Positions 22,020 through 34,998 of a stretch of 64,000 bases of DNA are shown piece by piece (position 1 is the first letter of the stretch; the number at the start of each line of letters is the position of its first letter). This DNA comes from Pontederia crassipes (taxonomy: Eukaryota; Streptophyta; Magnoliopsida; Commelinales; Pontederiaceae), in contig CM060194.1 of NCBI GenBank assembly GCA_030549335.1, positions 35,918,171 to 35,982,170 of the forward strand, written 5' to 3'. Made by a program: the position numbers and the translations under genes. The notes beneath the pieces were generated by a model that saw only the letters and a list, made by a program, of their open reading frames with translations, searched no databases and had not been told where the DNA came from.

Positions 22020-23160
22020 ATACTGTCCGACGGAGGAGGGCGGTGGAGGAGCGACAACGGACGAGGGTGGCATTCGTTTGAGGGCAAGGAAAGGCAGCGG
22101 AGGGCGCGTCCGACGGAGGAGTGGCCGAGGGCGATGGAGGAGGGGAAGTGTCCGACTGTGGCAATGGAGGAGCAACCAAAGAGGGCAGCATCCGACGCTA
22201 GAGCGGTCGAGGAGGGCAGCGGACGAGGGTGGTGTCCGGCTGCAGAGGAGGGCAGCGACGGAGGTTGGCAAAGGGCGGTGTTCGGCTGCAAAGGAGGGCA
22301 GCGGAGGAGCGAGAGCAAACGAGGGTGGCAGCCGACTGTGGTAGCGAAGGAGGGCGGTGTCCGACAGAGGAGCGGCCGAGAGGGCAGCGGACGAGGCGGC
22401 ATTCACCAAAGAGGGCAGGGGTCGGACGAGTCGGCGGTAGTCGAAGGACGAGGCCAGGATCGGAGAAGGTGGCTGGAGGCAAGGTCAGGGTTGGACGAGT
22501 CGACGATAGGTGGCGGGTGGGATCGGGGTTGGAGGAGGAGGCTGGAGGCAAGGTCAGGGTTAGACGAGCCAGCGACAGTCGGAGGGCGAGATCGGGGTCG
22601 GAGGAGGAGGCCGGAGGTGGGGTCAGGGTCGGACGAGTCGGTGGCGGTCGGTGGACGGGATCGAGGTTGGAGGAGGAGGCCGGAGGCGGGGTCGGGGTCG
22701 GAGGAGTTAGCGGTGCTCTGCGGGTAGGGTAGGGTTGAAGGAGGAGGGCAAAGGAGGGGTTAGCAGTGGTTGGCAAGTAGGGTCAGGGTCGGAGGAGTTA
22801 GCGGTGGTCGGCGGGTAGGGCCGGGGTCGAGTTGGAGGAGGAGGGCGGAGGTAAGGTCGGGGTCGGACGAGTCGGTGGCGGTCGGCAGGTGAGGTTGGGG
22901 TTGGAGGAGGAGGTCGGAGGCGGGGTTGGGGTAGGAGGAGTTAGAGGTGGTCGGCGGGGAGGGTAGGGGTTGGAGGAGGCCGGAGGTGAGGTCAGGGTCG
23001 GGTCTGAGGAGGGGGGCGGAGGCGGGGTCAGGGTCGGAGGAGTCGGTAGCATCAGAGAGCGAGATCGGGATTAAGGAGAAGGTGGTAGGGTCGAGGAGGA
23101 GGGCGGGGTCGGGGTCAGTCGAGTCGGTGATGATCGACTGTCGGGGTCAGGGGTGGGGCG
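22020..23160. repeat. GC-rich 69-bp minisatellite in the CACTA 5' region, unit 1
   Basis: G/A-rich on the plus strand. Copies of a 69-bp unit with core GGAGGAGGAGGCCGGAGG start at 22531, 22600 and 22669, and degenerate copies continue to 23160. A 69-bp unit is 23 codons, which keeps long open frames on both strands (for example 21957-22727 plus, 22198-22776 minus). In the related element at 46560 the equivalent position (48360-48920) is also GC-rich, so this is probably the transposase leader rather than a protein. Confidence 0.85.
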
Positions 23161-23279
23161 GTAAACATAGTAAAAGTAAAAAGTAAATGAAGAATTTTGG
23201 GATTTAAGGTAAGTTATTAGTGCCTCATCATATTGTGACACTACATAGACACTAAAATGGTGCAAACATATAATTTAAA

Positions 23280-25001
23280 AGATAATAAACTTAAATACGA
23301 CGCTCTATCGACGCCTAGGTGACTCTATAAGCGACGAAGTATAGTCGATGCTAAAGTGACGCCAATTAGTGTTCCCAATTTTTTTAAATTGGTTTATATT
23401 ATTTTGTTCATATTATATTATAAGTTTATATTCCAATAGTTTTTCTATATTCTAATTTTCTATTATATTCCAATAGGTGTTCTATATGTATATGTTTACA
23501 TGTGCGATATTAAGTCACAATAATGTGTATATGTATTGTAAGTATATATGTGTATGTATACTATATATGTGCAAGAAAGTGACAATAACACGTATATGTA
23601 TACGTATTATAGGCATAATATATGTATGTATACGTTTATATGTGCGAGATTAAGTGATAATAATATATATAAATATAGATAGCGTATAGTTAATCTATTT
23701 GTATTCAAATAGGTTTATATTATTTTGTTCATATTATAGTATAAGTTTATATTCCAATAGGTTTTCTATATTCTAATTTTCTATTATATTCCAATAGGTT
23801 TTCTATATGTATATGTCTACATGTGTGAGATTAAGTGATAATAATATGTATATGTGTATGTATTATATATAAGTATAAGTGTATATTTGTATTTATATGT
23901 CTATATGTGCCCGATTAAGTGAGTGTAATAAAAAGTCGGCTAATGTGACGCTATAGAAATACTATTGAGTCGCTAAAACATATGAACGACACCCTAGCGT
24001 CGACGTAGCGTTCAAACATCTTAGTGTCTCAGGAGACACGAATAATAGCGTCGACAATCATTGCGGCCCTATTATGGCGCTCCGTAGACGCTATTGAGTC
24101 TCCATAGTGGGTCTAAAATAGAATTTTTTGCAACAAATCATGTCACTTAATTCAACTATATAATTCCATAATTTAAAATATAAAAAATATATGTATAATT
24201 AAGATGTGATATATATTATATGCATAAGTAATATATAATATAGGTAACAAATATATATTTAGGAACACACCTATGATGTAGGCATATATAAGTAATTATG
24301 TAGGAATACATATATATGTTGAAGGTACACATACAATATTTAATTTATTTATTCATTAAAGTATAGTATAGATAATATATATTAACATGTATGGGGTGGG
24401 GTCAAAATAGATAACATATAGTTATATAAATATAGATAGCATGTAGTTAATCTATTTCTTAATTAACATATATGTTCCTCAAACCAATATAGTTATGAGA
24501 CGTCAAGTAGTGTTGAAATAGTGACAATTAAGCATTGTATTTGTTACATGTGTAGGCAACTATACGAATACATTTTTATGTTGGCATCTACATAGCGTCG
24601 CATCATTTGTGACACCAAGTAGCGTCACATAACTCAACGCCAAAACCATGCAAAGATACGGCGCCCATATCGACTCCTCACTAGCTTCGACATAGCAATA
24701 CAATGTCTACGACGATAGGTTTGCATCGAATGATGTTGATGCTACAACAACGCTAAGTTCTGTCGTGCATTTCCGCTCTATCGCGCACAATAATAGTGGC
24801 TAATTGGCGTCTCCATGGCGCCTTCATAGCGTCCATTTCACGAAATGCTACAAAATCTCTAATGTGACGTTATTGGGAGGCAACTAACATCGCCTTTTTG
24901 TGGTCAATTGAGACACTATAACGACGCTTGTGACATCGACTTAGAGTCACTAGTAATGGCGACGCTATTTTGCATCGTTAATCGACAGTTTTCTCTTAAT
25001 G
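23280..25001. repeat. CACTA subterminal repeat region, unit 1
   Basis: Many short GACGCTA / TAGCGTC motifs in both orientations flank an AT-rich centre. The centre contains a duplicated segment of about 321 bp (starts 23391 and 23712) with recurring TGTGCGAGATTAAGTG-like modules. Subterminal motif arrays of this kind bind the CACTA-encoded protein in known families; binding here is inferred. Confidence 0.75.
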
Positions 25002-26972
25002 ATTCTTAACACTTCGCCTCACCCGAGTCTAGCCCACCACATGGACAACAAAGGGAGGAAAATACTTTTTTTAATAAGAGCTTAACAAGGTTTAAACTCT
25101 TGACCTCTAGTTCCGATATCATATTAAATTTTGCTAATCAATTTCCAATATCATATTAAATTTTGCTAATCAATTTTCCTAGAATTTAAACTATTAAGAA
25201 GAGCTATATAATTTATTTTATATTCTTAACAAAATCAATGGAGTTTGGCGGCCTATATTATCTTGGCTTGGATGTGCATGGCCTGGAGGATGAACTCGCC
25301 AGAGTTGATGAGCAAGATAAGTTGCGGAAGGGTGGCGGAGATGCAATCAGAAAAACATATGAATGTGTTTCTTCTAGAGTTGGTAAGTTTTTTTTATCTC
25401 ATTGTCGGTCCAAAGGGTGTGTTGCGATTGCAGACCATCTACAAATTAATATTTATTATGCAATATTATAGATACAGTGGCTAATTATTTATCATATCAA
25501 GCATAATCTAAACTAAAATTCTTGTAAAAACTAACAAATTAACCTAAAAGTACATCCTAGCAAATAGTAACAAAAGAAAAAAAAAAGGCAAGAATAGGCA
25601 TAACGTGAGATGAACGGGCTCAATTATACCACAGATGAGAAACATTGACAAGAATAAATTGATCATTATTTTTTTTTCTTTGGATCGTGAAGTTAATGTA
25701 CTACAAGATAAGTTATCACTGAGAATGAAATTTCAAGATATTGTGTTTGATGTTTATGACTTGTTGTCTAGTCATTAGGGTTGCATTTAGAAATATTAGT
25801 TGAATTGATATCCTCTCAAGTTCTCCGTGAAGAGTTGAATTGATATATTAGTTGATGTGTGTTTGTATAGAGTAGAAGGTAATGATGAAGATGCAATGAA
25901 TTTATGTGATAGAAAAAAGTAGTTATAGTGGATTAATATTTAGTAGATGTTTTAATTAAAAATAATTATTATACATATAAAATATAATTTTATTAATTAA
26001 TAAAAATAAATGAATAAATTTTTTTGTTTAAAATATATATTTAAATATAAAAAAACATTTTAAAATAAATTATATTTAATAAAATAGATTATTTATACAA
26101 CTAATTTCAAGGCTATGTTTCACTTCTTCCACCAAGTGCTACCTTTTTCAGTGACATTTTTTAAATTTATTTTTTTCCTTTTCTTATTTGCTCTCTCTCA
26201 CAAATTTCTCTTATAAAATAATTTATTTATTAAATATAAAAGATTTATAATAAGGAATTAATATAATATTAGTTATTATTATTATTTAATTTTAATATTT
26301 TATTAGTTATAATTTATTAAAAATTGTTTATATATTTAAATAATATAATTTAGTTATTTTTAATAAAAAATAATTTATACTTTGATTTTATTTATTAACA
26401 AAATTATATTTTATATTTACAATACATATTTTTATTCAAATACTCACTAAAATTAATCAATTACATATACTTTATTCTATCACATTAATTACATTTTTTT
26501 ATCATTCGAACTAATATATCAATTTAATTAAAAAATTTGAAAATAACCACGATTTCATCTGCATGCTCTCCTTGTGTAGCTTGTCAATATCAAATTCAGA
26601 ATCGAGGTGAACTCGATCTGACAAAAAAATATATCTCCATTTAAACATCCCGATTATATTTTTTATTTAAAAAATATATAAAACTAGACATAATTAAGAG
26701 AAATGATTAATAATATGCATCGATCAGTTGTACTATAATAAACATTGAATAATAAATTACATTCATATATAGAAGGCAAAATAGCAGAACTTAGATTATT
26801 TCCTTAACAAGCAACGTTAAAAAAATTATAAATATATACTATTACCGGTATCCATGTATCAATTATTTATTATCATTTTTGGTGTCGTAATAACTGTCTA
26901 AATGCTTACGTTTGCCCACAACAACAAAATTGAGGAAAATAATTGTAAGCTCACATTGGATTTGAATAAATG
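25002..26972. other. AT-rich intergenic DNA in unit 1, one unexplained exon-like patch
   Basis: Mostly low-complexity A/T sequence. A GC-richer patch at 25238-25400 opens with ATG and ends at a possible splice donor (TTGGTAAG). Its best frame starts MEFGGLYYLGLDVHGLEDEL, which I do not recognise. In unit 2 the same patch has indels that change the frame (35244-35400), which argues against a functional gene. Confidence 0.45.
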
Positions 26973-27004
26973 CAATAAAATTATATCCTAAGTAGATTTA
27001 TTAA

Positions 27005-29572
27005 AAATGATTTATCCCATGGAATCAAATAAGGTTATCAACTTGTGCTTGCTGTTTTCTCACATGGCCGAAAATTGCAATTAATAAATAAATATAAAAT
27101 AGTGATTAGAAAATTATGAAATTTGTATGACATGATATTCAAAAAGTCTAGTTTTCATAGGATCTAGGATAATCGCAAAGTCGAATATATATTGTAAGTT
27201 ATCTGCAAAATAGTGAGTGGCTATCATGTTGAGTTAACTTGTAAATTATACCCTTATAAATAAAGATTATATAAAATAATGAAATTACATTTCATTTGTA
27301 AGTACTTGTGGAAGGATTATGTTCATGGCCTTTGTAATTGGATTAATTGGATACCTATGCAGAAAGTTATGTATGAAACCCTAAGGGTCACTTAAGCTGA
27401 ACCAAAAAATAGTTAGGCTGAAATGATAATTGGATCATAAATTTCACACTTAGAATTTAATATTATAATTTAAAGGATAGAAATATACATATCTAATCTT
27501 TATGTAACAATTGTAATTTTGTGAAAATGATATGTATAGTAGGAATTATAAATTTTATAAGACACAACCCACAGTTTACCAATTTTAGAATCACGATAGA
27601 ACATCTCCAGATCTAGAAATTTCTGTAGTTCAATATATGACGAGGAAAATTATAAGTCTTATTTCAAGCTCAAGAAGTCTAGTTTCAATAGAAATTTCAT
27701 TCCATTTGATAAGATGTGAATTCTAAAAGTTATGAATTTTATACTGCGCACTGTGTAGTTTGTCAGAGTTCTAAAGTCAAGCAGAATATAGTTTAATCAT
27801 ATAATATTCTAATGTCATTTAGTAATGATCACATTTGATGATGTCTTCTATCACATGAAAATAATTTCACATCGATTGGAGTTATACACTAGTTATTATA
27901 TATTTTTATATTACATAGTGAACAATCTGTTATATGTAAATAGAAACAAAGTGTTTGTGCTTATATGACGATATGATATGTGAATTTAGAAAAGATTAAT
28001 AGTTTTCTTTAATTATATGATATGAAACTATATGTTATATGAATAGGTGCTATGATTTAGAAATGATTAATAGTTTTCTTTAATTATATGATATGAAACT
28101 ATATGTTATATGAATAGGTGCTATGTGCATTCATAAAGTGTATTAATTTCTATGTGTGTAATTATTTATTACAAGAGCTTACATGGTATGATATGATATG
28201 TCATGACATGATAGAAAAATGATATGACATGATATGTTACAAAATGACACGATATGATACGACATGATATGATATTCTTGGACTATGCACATGCATTATA
28301 TCTCATTATCATGCATGTGCTATGATTTATCCTTGCATAGTTGAAAGACTTGTAAGGCCGACAATTTATCCTTGTATAATTGAAAGACTTGCTAGGCCGA
28401 CAGTTTACCCTTGCATAGTTGAAAGACTTGCAAGACCGATAGTTTACCTTTGTATTGTTGAAAGACTTACAAGACCAACAGTTTGCCATTGTATAGTTGA
28501 AAGACTTATAAGGCCGACAGCTTATCCTTGCATAGTTGAAAAATTTACAAGGCCAACAATTTATCCTTACATAGTTGAAAAATCTTATAAGACCGACAGC
28601 TTACCCCTATACGATTGAAAGACCTTACAGGTATGACAGATATCCTGAATGAAATTTTAGGTTGTTCGGAGCTAAGTGCCATGTGAACCAGATTGTGGAA
28701 TAAGTGTGAGCCACATTTGATTTCACAGGACAACCTCTATAATCCATTAGCCTTCCCGACAGGGTCGATAGATATCCCGAAATGGATGCCTCTGGTCAGT
28801 TGGCGATATGACATGTGCATGCATCATTCTTTTTGCAGACATCCCACTTTAAAGAGCATGTATGTGATGCATTATTGATTGTGATATTGTATAGTTAATA
28901 TGACACTCTTTGATATGAATGATGTGGGGATAATGTTTGTATGTTAATTATTATATGTATGAACAAAGATTTTGAGATGATTTTATTATGACATGTAATG
29001 ATAGCTCATCCTTATATGAAAATACTTAAGTATATGATCATGTATTTTGACAAAATAGGATACCCATGTGTTTTACGATAAGGATGAATATGTATCGATT
29101 TTTAGGATTCTTCACGTGATATCATGATTCTTGATCAGTTGAATGTTTCATGTTTTGAATAAGTTATAAGTTCTTTTAAAAAATATTATTTTGCCTCTAC
29201 ATATGAGCCTTTGGTCATGGAGATTATGCATATATTTGTACATTTATGCACAATATATATGCATATATTTCCTTATACTTAGATCCTGTAGGTCAAAGGC
29301 ACGGGTGGTCGATGCTCATGATAAGTGATGGGACATGGAATTGAGTGTTGGTGAGTTTTTCTTTAAGTACATTACTTTATAATAATATTTAAAGGTATCA
29401 CATATTTAATTTATTAATATTAGTGCTTCTATATGTGCATAATACAAAGAAAAGATTTTATTTCATATGAGTTTAATTTATGACAAGATGATAGAAGTAG
29501 TGATCGGATGATCGAGCAAAAGAAAAAGCCGAAACAAAATGCTTCTGCTTGCTCGAGTGTCGGGTCGCTACA
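27005..29572 (+). repeat. truncated copy of the 3' LTR (duplicated)
   Basis: Corresponds to 16973-19540 and is followed by the same TTACA and flank (29573 on). It therefore arose by duplication of the locus, not by a new insertion. It contains the 39-bp minisatellite at 28327-28625 and also lacks the Helitron insertion. Confidence 0.9.
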
Positions 29573-29821
29573 TTACATGCTACTTGCAAGATGAATACTC
29601 GGAGAGCATTTTGTTTGTACGCTTCTTAAAGGAGATAAGAATGGAATCAATAATAAATATGCGTGAAAATAAAATTAATCAATATCTTATAAATATTAAA
29701 TTAGTAAAGGAGAGAGGAAAATAACGCATGATCAAACAATAAGGGACTAAATAATAATTGAGGTGGCAATTAATAAATAATACTATAAAAGGATAGTTGT
29801 TGGTCTTCCGGCTCCTATGTG

Positions 29822-31540
29822 TGGCCTCGTAGACCACGCGAAAGTCCACAAGACTTCCTTGTTTCACCTCCTGTAATAAAGTTTCAAATTTTATAAAATA
29901 AGTATAAGTTAAAAGTATATTATTCGAATTTGTATGTAAATTATCATGCGTCGTCGATGCTCGTCAAATCGCATCGACCTGCCTGTATAGATGTGGGCCT
30001 CGAGCTTCGAAAATCGATTATCTCTTGCCTTTTTTTACTTTCTTTGCAATTTTTCATCCGTCATGTATGAATATCAAATACTTAAAAACTTAATAAAAAT
30101 AATTTAAATGTAAACATACTTACCACTTCCTACATATGCCTTGGGCATCTTTCCATGCCCTGCTCCAAACTGAAGTCAGTGGACGTGATGACCTTGTGAA
30201 ACTTATATAATCAATTTCGAAGGCGTTTCGTAGCCACCTCCTCAAAAGCTCTCTAGATCGTCCCCAAATTAAGATTCGGATGAAACTGATATGCCAAGAA
30301 GTCAGCATGGGTATTTGAAGATGGATAAAGTATTCATGTTAATTTCTCTTTCACCACCGTCATCGCTTCTTGGGACTTGGGTGTGTCGTGATTATATGTG
30401 TGCATATAACTTTCATGTCTTTGCGCGTATGTATGATATCTTTTGTTCTTCTTTTAACATCCATAATAGTGTTGAATATGTTGTCAAATACGTTCTTTTC
30501 TACATGCATGACGTCCAAGTTATGACGTACCAAGTTAGAAGACCAATAATGCAACTCTCAAAAAATACTTCTTTTCTCCCAATTATGTTCACTTCCAAAC
30601 TCAATTTGTTTGTAATAACCAGCCTTCAATCCGAACGAGACTTCATTAAGCTTGTTTACTTGCTCTAGCAATTCTTGCCCCGTCAAATGACTTGGAGGCG
30701 ATGTGTTCACGGTTGTATTCTTTTTAAATGAGTTTCGATACCGATGCATCAAATTCTCTAATGGCAAAAACATCAAATGACAATCGAACCCTCAAACTTT
30801 CCTACAATTTTTCAAATAAAATGATTTTGTATTTTTTCCACATATGGGATAAGCAAGTTTACCTTTTGTGCTCTAACCATTCAACATTCCATATGCTGAA
30901 AAATCACTTATGGTCCACATTAATGCGACTCTCATAATAAAATTTCTCGATAATTTCTCTGAACCTGTAAGCATACTCTTAATAATGACAATCATCCGGT
31001 CAAAATAACTTTCGCTCATACTAAATTATGATTTCAAGTTCATTAGTTTTGCCACTGCAGAAAGTATAGTTTGCTTCATGCATCTTTCCCATAAAGGCTC
31101 GTCTACTTCTTCGAGAAGATTATAAAATTTAGAAGCCGAAGGATTTGGGTATTCTTCAATCAATGTTTCGTCAATATTTTTTCCTAACATTGCAACTCGT
31201 ATTATGTCCCTGTACGGATTGTTCGATTCGCTCACATTGGTATCTACATTAGCATCAACGATTGTCTCTTTAGCCCATCTTTCTTCGTCATGAAAGAATC
31301 AATTTGTGTATATCAATAAGAACCGTTGTAATATAAATCCTTTTGCACATCATATCTTACTTTCCACCGATAACATTTGCATTTTCGGAATGGACATAAG
31401 ATTTCGTCATATGAAGAAGCAACACCTTCATTTTGATATGTCACCTTAATAAATTCATCAACACCATCCTTATATTCTTCTATTGTAGTGCCACATTTAT
31501 CCTTCCAACGACGAATTCAACTATGATCTGGCTTTATTAT
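29822..31540 (-). pseudogene. fused and deleted TNP2 / Transposase_24 remnant, unit 2
   Basis: Same structure as in unit 1: NPYRDIIRVAMLGKN (31026-31235), LVRHNLDVMHVEKNVFDNIF (30360-30554), and the Transposase_24-like segment near 30130-30290. The start codon equivalent at 31538-31540 has become ATA. Both deletion junctions are shared with unit 1, so they predate the duplication. Confidence 0.8.
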
Positions 31541-32056
31541 TTCTGTAACAGACAACATTAAACCATATGTCAATAAATTCTTGTACTAGAAACATGTGAT
31601 TTTGAAATTATGAAGTCCAAAATCACATGTTTCAAATACTTGATCTTCGTTACTGATCAATGAATTATCATATTTTAGTATCTTTTTTTTAATGTTCTCA
31701 TTTTAATTAACAATAATGCGCATCCACATTCTTGTTAACTAAAATGAGAACATGATCAAAAAGACAAAAAAATGATAATAATTGATCATCATTTGATTTC
31801 AAGTTGAATCTCATTGAATATAGATTTGATGCATAGTTCACAATAATATAGTTAATTTGTTTATTTATTTTTCAAGTCACGGTGTTCATCTAATTGGAGG
31901 CATAAATTTAAGAAACAATTTAGTTCCTTCATCTATTTTCAAAGTCACGATATTCATATAGGTGAAGGTAGAGTTAAGAACAATATAATTTATTTCTTCA
32001 TTGAACATGACCATCTTCAATTTCAAGTTAACAAAAATCAATTAACAAAAAGGGAC

Positions 32057-33155
32057 ATACTGCCCGACGGAGGAGGGCGGTGGAGGAGCGACAGCGCACG
32101 AGGGTGGCGTTCGTTTGAGGGCAAGGAAAGGTAGCGGAGGGCGCGTCCGACGGAGGAGTGGCCGAGGGCGATGGAGGAGGGGAAGTGTCCGATTGCGGCA
32201 ATGGAGGAGCGACCAAAGAGGGCAGCATCCGACGCTAGAGCGGTCGAGGAGGGCAGCGGACGAGGGTGGTGTCTAGCAGTGACGGAGGTTGGCAAAGGGC
32301 GGTGTTCGGCTGCAAAGGAGGGCAACGGAGGAGCGAGAGCAAACGAGGGTGGCAGCCGACTGTGGTAGCGAAGGAGGGCGGTGTCCGACAGAGGAGCGGC
32401 CGAGAGGGTAGGGGTCGGACGAGTCGGCGGTAGTCGAAGGACGAGGCCAGGATTGGAGAAGGAGGCTGGAGGCAAGGTCAGGGTTGGATGAGTCGACGAC
32501 AGGTGGCGGGCGGGATCGGGGTCGGAGGAGGAGGCTGGAGGCAAGGTCAGGGTTAGACGAGCCAGCGACAGTCGGCGGGCGAGATCGGGGTCGGAGGAGG
32601 AGGCCGGAGGTGGGGTCAGGGTCGGACGAGTCGGTGGCGGTCGGTGGACGGGATCGAGGTTGGAGGAGGAGCTGGAGGCGGGGTTGGGGTCGGAGGAGTT
32701 AGCGGTGCTCTGCGGGTAGGGTAGGGTTGAAGGAGGAGGGCAGAGGAGGGGTTAGCGGTGGTTGGCAAGTAGGGTCAGGGTCGGAGGAGTTAGCGGTGGT
32801 GGGCGGGTAGGGTCGGGGTCGAGTTGGAGGAGGAGGGCGGAGGCAAGGTCGGGATCAGACGAGTCGGTGGCGGTCGGCAGGTGAGGTTGGGGTTGGAGGA
32901 GGAGGTCGGAGGCGGGGTTGGGGTCGGAGGAGTTAGAGGTGGTCGGCGGGGAGGGTAGGGGTTGGAGGAGGCCGGAGGTGAGGTCGGGGTCGGGTCTGAG
33001 GAGGGGGGCGGAGGCGGTGTCAGGGTCGGAGGAGTCGGCAGCATCGGAGAGCGGGGTCGGGATCACAAAGGAGAAGGTGGTAGGGTCGAGGAGGAGGGCG
33101 GGGTCAGGGTCAGTCGAGTCGGTGATGATCGACTGTCGGGGTCAGGGGTGGGGCG
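32057..33155. repeat. GC-rich 69-bp minisatellite, unit 2
   Basis: Counterpart of 22020-23160 with several small deletions (for example near 32275 and 32405) that account for most of the length difference between the units. Open frames on both strands reflect the 23-codon period. Confidence 0.85.
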
Positions 33156-33274
33156 GTAAACATAGTAAAAGTAAAAAGTAAATGAAGAATTTTGGGATTT
33201 AAGGTAAGTTATTAGTGCCTCATCATATTGCGACGATACATAGACACTAAAATGGTGCAAACATATAATTTAAA

Positions 33275-34998
33275 AGATAATAAACTTAAATACGACGCTC
33301 TGTCGACGCCTAGGTGTCTCTATAAGTGACGAAGTATAGTCGATGCTAAAGTGACGCCAATTAGTGTTCCCAATTTTTTTAAATAGGTTTATATTATTTT
33401 GTTCATATTATATTATAAGTTTATATTCCAATAGTTTTTCTATATTCTAATTTTCTATTATATTCCAATAGGTATTCTATATGTATATGTTTATATGTGC
33501 GATATTAAGTCACAATAATGTGTATATGTATTGTAAGTATATATGTGTATGTATATATCTATATATGTGCAAGAAAGTGACAATAACGCATATATGTATA
33601 TGTATTATAGGCATATTATATGTATGTATATGTTTATATGTGCGAGATTAAGTGATAATAATATGTATAAATATAGATAGCGTATAGTTAATCTATTTGT
33701 ATTCAAATAGGTTTATATTATTTTGTTCATATTATAGTATAAGTTTATATTCCAATAGGTTTTCTATATTCTAATTTTCTATTATATTCCAATAGGTTTT
33801 CTATATGTATATGTCTACATGTGTGAGATTAAGTGATAATAATATGTATATGTGTATGTATTATATATAAGTATGTGTATATTTGTATTTATATGTCTAT
33901 ATGTGCCCGATTAAGTGAGTGTAATAAAAAGTCGGCTAATGTGACGCTATAGAGATACTATTGAGTCGCTAAAACATATGAACGACACCCTAGCGTCGAC
34001 GTAGCGTTCAAACATCTTAGTGTCTCAGGAGACACGAATAATAGCGTCGACAATCATTGCGGCCCTATTGTGGCGCTCCGTTGACGCTATTGAGTCTCCA
34101 TAGTGGGTCTAAAATGGAATTTTTTGTAACAAATCATGTCACTTAATTCAACTATCATAATTCCATAATTTAAAATATAAAAAATATATGTATAATTAAG
34201 ATGTGATATATATTATATGCATAAGTAATATATAATATAGGTAACAAATATATATTTAGGAACACACCTATGATGTAGGCATATATAAGTAATTATGTAG
34301 GAATACATATATATGTTGAAGGTACACATACAATATTTAATTTATTTATTCATTAAAATATAGTATAGATAATATATATTAACATGTATGGGGTGGGGTC
34401 AAAATAGATAACATATAGTTATATAAATATAGATAGCGTGTAGTTAATCTATTTCTTAATTAACATATATGTTCCTCAAACCAATATAGTTATGAGACGT
34501 CAAGTAGTGTTGAAATAGTGACAATTAAGCATTGTATTTGTTACATGTGTAGGAAACTATACGAATACATTTTTATGTTGGCATCTACATAGCGTCGCAT
34601 CATTTGTGACACCAAGTAGCGTCACATAACTCAACGCCAAAACTATGCAAAGATACGGCGCCCATATCGACTCCTCACTAGCTTCGACATAGCAACACAA
34701 TGTCTACGACGATAGGTTTGCATCGAATGATGTTGACGCTACAACAACGCTAAGTTCTATCGTGCATTTCCGCTCTATCGCGCACAATAATAGTGGCTAA
34801 TTGGCGTCTCCATGGCACCTTCATAGCGTCCATTTCACGAAATGCTACAGAATCTCTAATGTGACGTTATTGGGAGGCAACTAGCATCTTCTTTTTGTGG
34901 TCAATTGAGACACTATAACGACGCTTGTGGCATCGACTTAGAGTCACTAGTAATGGCGACGCTATTTTGCGTCGTTAATCGGCAGATTTCTCTTAGTG
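33275..34998. repeat. CACTA subterminal repeat region, unit 2
   Basis: Counterpart of 23280-25001, with GACGC/GCGTC motifs and the AT-rich duplicated modules. Confidence 0.75.

Larger units (their letters stand above)
19760..25001 (-). mobile_element. deletion-derivative CACTA (En/Spm) element, unit 1
   Basis: The right edge on the plus strand, TTTTCTCTTAATG (ending 25001), read inward is CATTAAGAGAAAACTG, one base from the CACTA terminus retained in unit 2. Inward lie GACGC/GCGTC subterminal repeats (23280-24990), a GC-rich minisatellite (22020-23160), hairpins, and a minus-strand transposase remnant (19790-21503). This is the same order as in the 12.3-kb element at 46560-58839. The opposite terminus was not found; the left boundary is approximate and probably truncated. 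Confidence 0.8.
16973..27000 (+). repeat. 10-kb tandem duplication, unit 1
   Basis: The sequence from AATGATTTATCCC (16973) to AAGTAGATTTA (27000) repeats at 27005-36997. The coordinate offset is 10,032 at the left edge and 9,997 at the right edge, the change being due to small indels, mainly in the GC-rich minisatellite. The unit holds the distal 3' LTR, a minus-strand CACTA derivative and about 2 kb of AT-rich DNA. In stretches compared by eye the units differ by about 1-3%. Confidence 0.93.
29795..34998 (-). mobile_element. deletion-derivative CACTA element, unit 2
   Basis: Copy of 19760-25001. Here the terminus is intact: the plus strand ends TTTCTCTTAGTG at 34998, which reads inward CACTAAGAGAAA. 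The hairpin, GC-rich block and subterminal repeats match unit 1. The left terminus is again absent. Confidence 0.8.

Noticed and set aside
21957-23186. Long Gly/Arg/Glu-rich or Pro/Ser-rich frames on both strands (and 32028-33260)
   Set aside because: Open on both strands owing to a GC-rich 69-bp repeat; frames change between the two units, and the same place in the related element is a non-coding leader.
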